Positions 63,202-64,000 of a stretch of 64,000 bases of DNA are shown one piece after another (the stretch's first letter is position 1; the number at the start of each line of letters is the position of its first letter). This DNA is from Halapricum desulfuricans (GTDB lineage: Archaea; Halobacteriota; Halobacteria; Halobacteriales; Haloarculaceae). The notes under the pieces were generated by a model that was not told the origin of the DNA, ran no database searches, and worked only from the letters and a program-made list of their open reading frames with translations. The DNA lies in NCBI RefSeq assembly GCF_017094465.1, contig NZ_CP064791.1, positions 1,798,001 to 1,862,000 of the forward strand. Reading direction: 5' to 3'. The position numbers were made by a program, and so were the translations under genes.

Positions 63202-64000
63202 TCAGTACTCGGGTTCTTCGAGGACGAGCGACTGGTCGCGCCCGGGGCCGATCCCGACCGCGTAGATCGGCGTGTCGAGTTCGTCGCTGAGATACTCCAG
63301 GTACGCCCGGGCGTTCTCGTGCAGCGCCTCGTAGCCCGCCTCGGCGACGGCGCCCCAGTCTTGCTGTGGCCAGCCGTCGAACGTGCGAAGCGTGGCGTCA
63401 CAGCGGGCCCACTCCTCTGTCGTCGGCGGGACCGTCTCCAGCTGTTCGCCGTCGAGCGTGTAGGCATGGCCGACGTTCACCTCGTCCAGTCCAGCCAGCG
63501 TGTCGACGTGGTTGACTACCAAACCAGTGAACCCGGACACACGCGCGGCGTGGCGGAGCATCGGCACGTCGAGCCAGCCGACTCGACGGGGACGGCCGGT
63601 GACGGTGCCGTACTCGTCGCCCTCCTCGCGGATGTACGTCGCCAGCTCCTCGTTGTCACCTTCGCCCTGCTCGTCGTACCCGGGCGTGTCCTCGACGACG
63701 CCGCCCAGTTCCGTCGGCATGGGGCCGGAGCCGACGCGCGAGAGGTACGCCTTGACGATGCCGATCACCTCGCCGTCGCCGACGACGCCAGGTGCCAGGC
63801 CGCTGCCGACGCAGGCCCCGCCAGCGGTCGGGTTCGAGGAGGTGACGTACGGGTAGTTGCCGTGATCGATATCGAGCAGCGTCCCCTGTGCCCCTTCGAG
63901 CATGACGTTGTCGCCCTCGGCCCGTGCCTCGCTGAGGAACTGGCCGGCATTGACGGCCATCGATTCCAGCCGGCGGCCGTACTCGCTGAACTCCTCGTGG
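63202..64000 (-). CDS. purA: Adenylosuccinate synthetase (5' end beyond window)
   Basis: 265 codons up to the right edge, the C-terminal two thirds of PurA. Visible motifs: NVMLEGAQGTLLDIDHGNYPYVTSSNPTAGG, VGSGPMPTELGG, the GYDEQGEGD segment, and GRPRRVGWLDVPMLRHAARVSGFTGLVVNHVDTLAGLDEV. The end is YAVGIGPGRDQSL. It joins IMP and aspartate using GTP to make adenylosuccinate. An ATG at 63960 lies inside the gene; the frame continues (EEFSEYGRRLES) so it is not the start. Confidence 0.96.
   Translation of the reverse strand, partial: HEEFSEYGRRLESMAVNAGQFLSEARAEGDNVMLEGAQGTLLDIDHGNYPYVTSSNPTAGGACVGSGLAPGVVGDGEVIGIVKAYLSRVGSGPMPTELGGVVEDTPGYDEQGEGDNEELATYIREEGDEYGTVTGRPRRVGWLDVPMLRHAARVSGFTGLVVNHVDTLAGLDEVNVGHAYTLDGEQLETVPPTTEEWARCDATLRTFDGWPQQDWGAVAEAGYEALHENARAYLEYLSDELDTPIYAVGIGPGRDQSLVLEEPEY

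Overview
The window is a 64-kb piece of a halophilic archaeon (class Halobacteria). Evidence: a complete archaeal-order S10/spc ribosomal protein cluster with archaeal-only members (eL19, eL32, eS4, Rnp1), strongly acidic proteins, GC-rich coding DNA, many TATA-like boxes placed 25-35 nt before start codons (leaderless transcription), and small proteins of haloarchaeal type. The genus cannot be fixed from sequence alone. A four-subunit pyruvate:ferredoxin oxidoreductase plus PEP carboxylase hints at a fermentative or sugar-using lineage, but that is inference.

Layout. 1-5.2 kb: methionyl-tRNA synthetase (cut by the left edge), four poorly characterised genes and a secreted nuclease-like lipoprotein. 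5.2-6.6 kb: a lone TnpB (IS200/IS605, IS1341-type) element with hairpin ends. 7.2-21.6 kb: one long leftward operon from a SPOUT-type RNA methylase through uL3 to SecY, encoding the core translation and secretion machinery, followed upstream by tRNA-Gly(GCC). 22-26.1 kb: small regulatory or housekeeping genes, including a soluble chemotaxis transducer with a degenerate receiver domain, a TrmB-like effector domain without a DNA-binding head, a 49-aa zinc ribbon paired with a GIY-YIG protein, and a 55-aa histone-fold-like protein. 26.5-33.4 kb: porGDAB, ppc and a universal stress protein. 33.4-40.7 kb: divergent glpABC and glpK plus a GlpX-like membrane protein, which together make a glycerol catabolic locus with a perfect inverted repeat in the control region. 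40.8-51.2 kb: small membrane proteins, an Orc1/Cdc6 homologue, a ROK sugar kinase, pyruvate kinase, a transducer that has lost its signalling tip, thioredoxin reductase and an archaeosortase-type surface metalloprotease. 51.4-54.0 kb: metY-metX. 54.0-61.9 kb: an esterase and the branched-chain amino acid genes leuA, ilvBNC and leuCD (leuB is not here). 62-64 kb: a small acidic protein, a GDT1-family transporter and the C-terminal part of PurA.

The most interesting region is 60.3-61.9 kb. Between leuA and ilvB lies a 27-codon, apparently leaderless ORF whose end is rich in Leu, Val and Ile codons. Its last codons and stop lie in a GC-rich hairpin followed by a T-rich stretch. This looks like a leader-peptide attenuator in front of an archaeal ilvBNC-leuCD operon. 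The neighbouring leuA has an open reading frame without a usable start codon, while its TATA box points at an ATG in a different frame. That is either an N-terminal frameshift or an overlapping upstream ORF with a regulatory role.

The genes form a coherent metabolic set: glycerol enters through GlpX-like/GlpK/GlpABC, flows through pyruvate kinase to pyruvate, then to acetyl-CoA (Por) or, via PEP, to oxaloacetate (Ppc). Pyruvate also feeds IlvBNC and the leucine branch. No CRISPR array, rRNA gene or clear replication origin repeat was seen.
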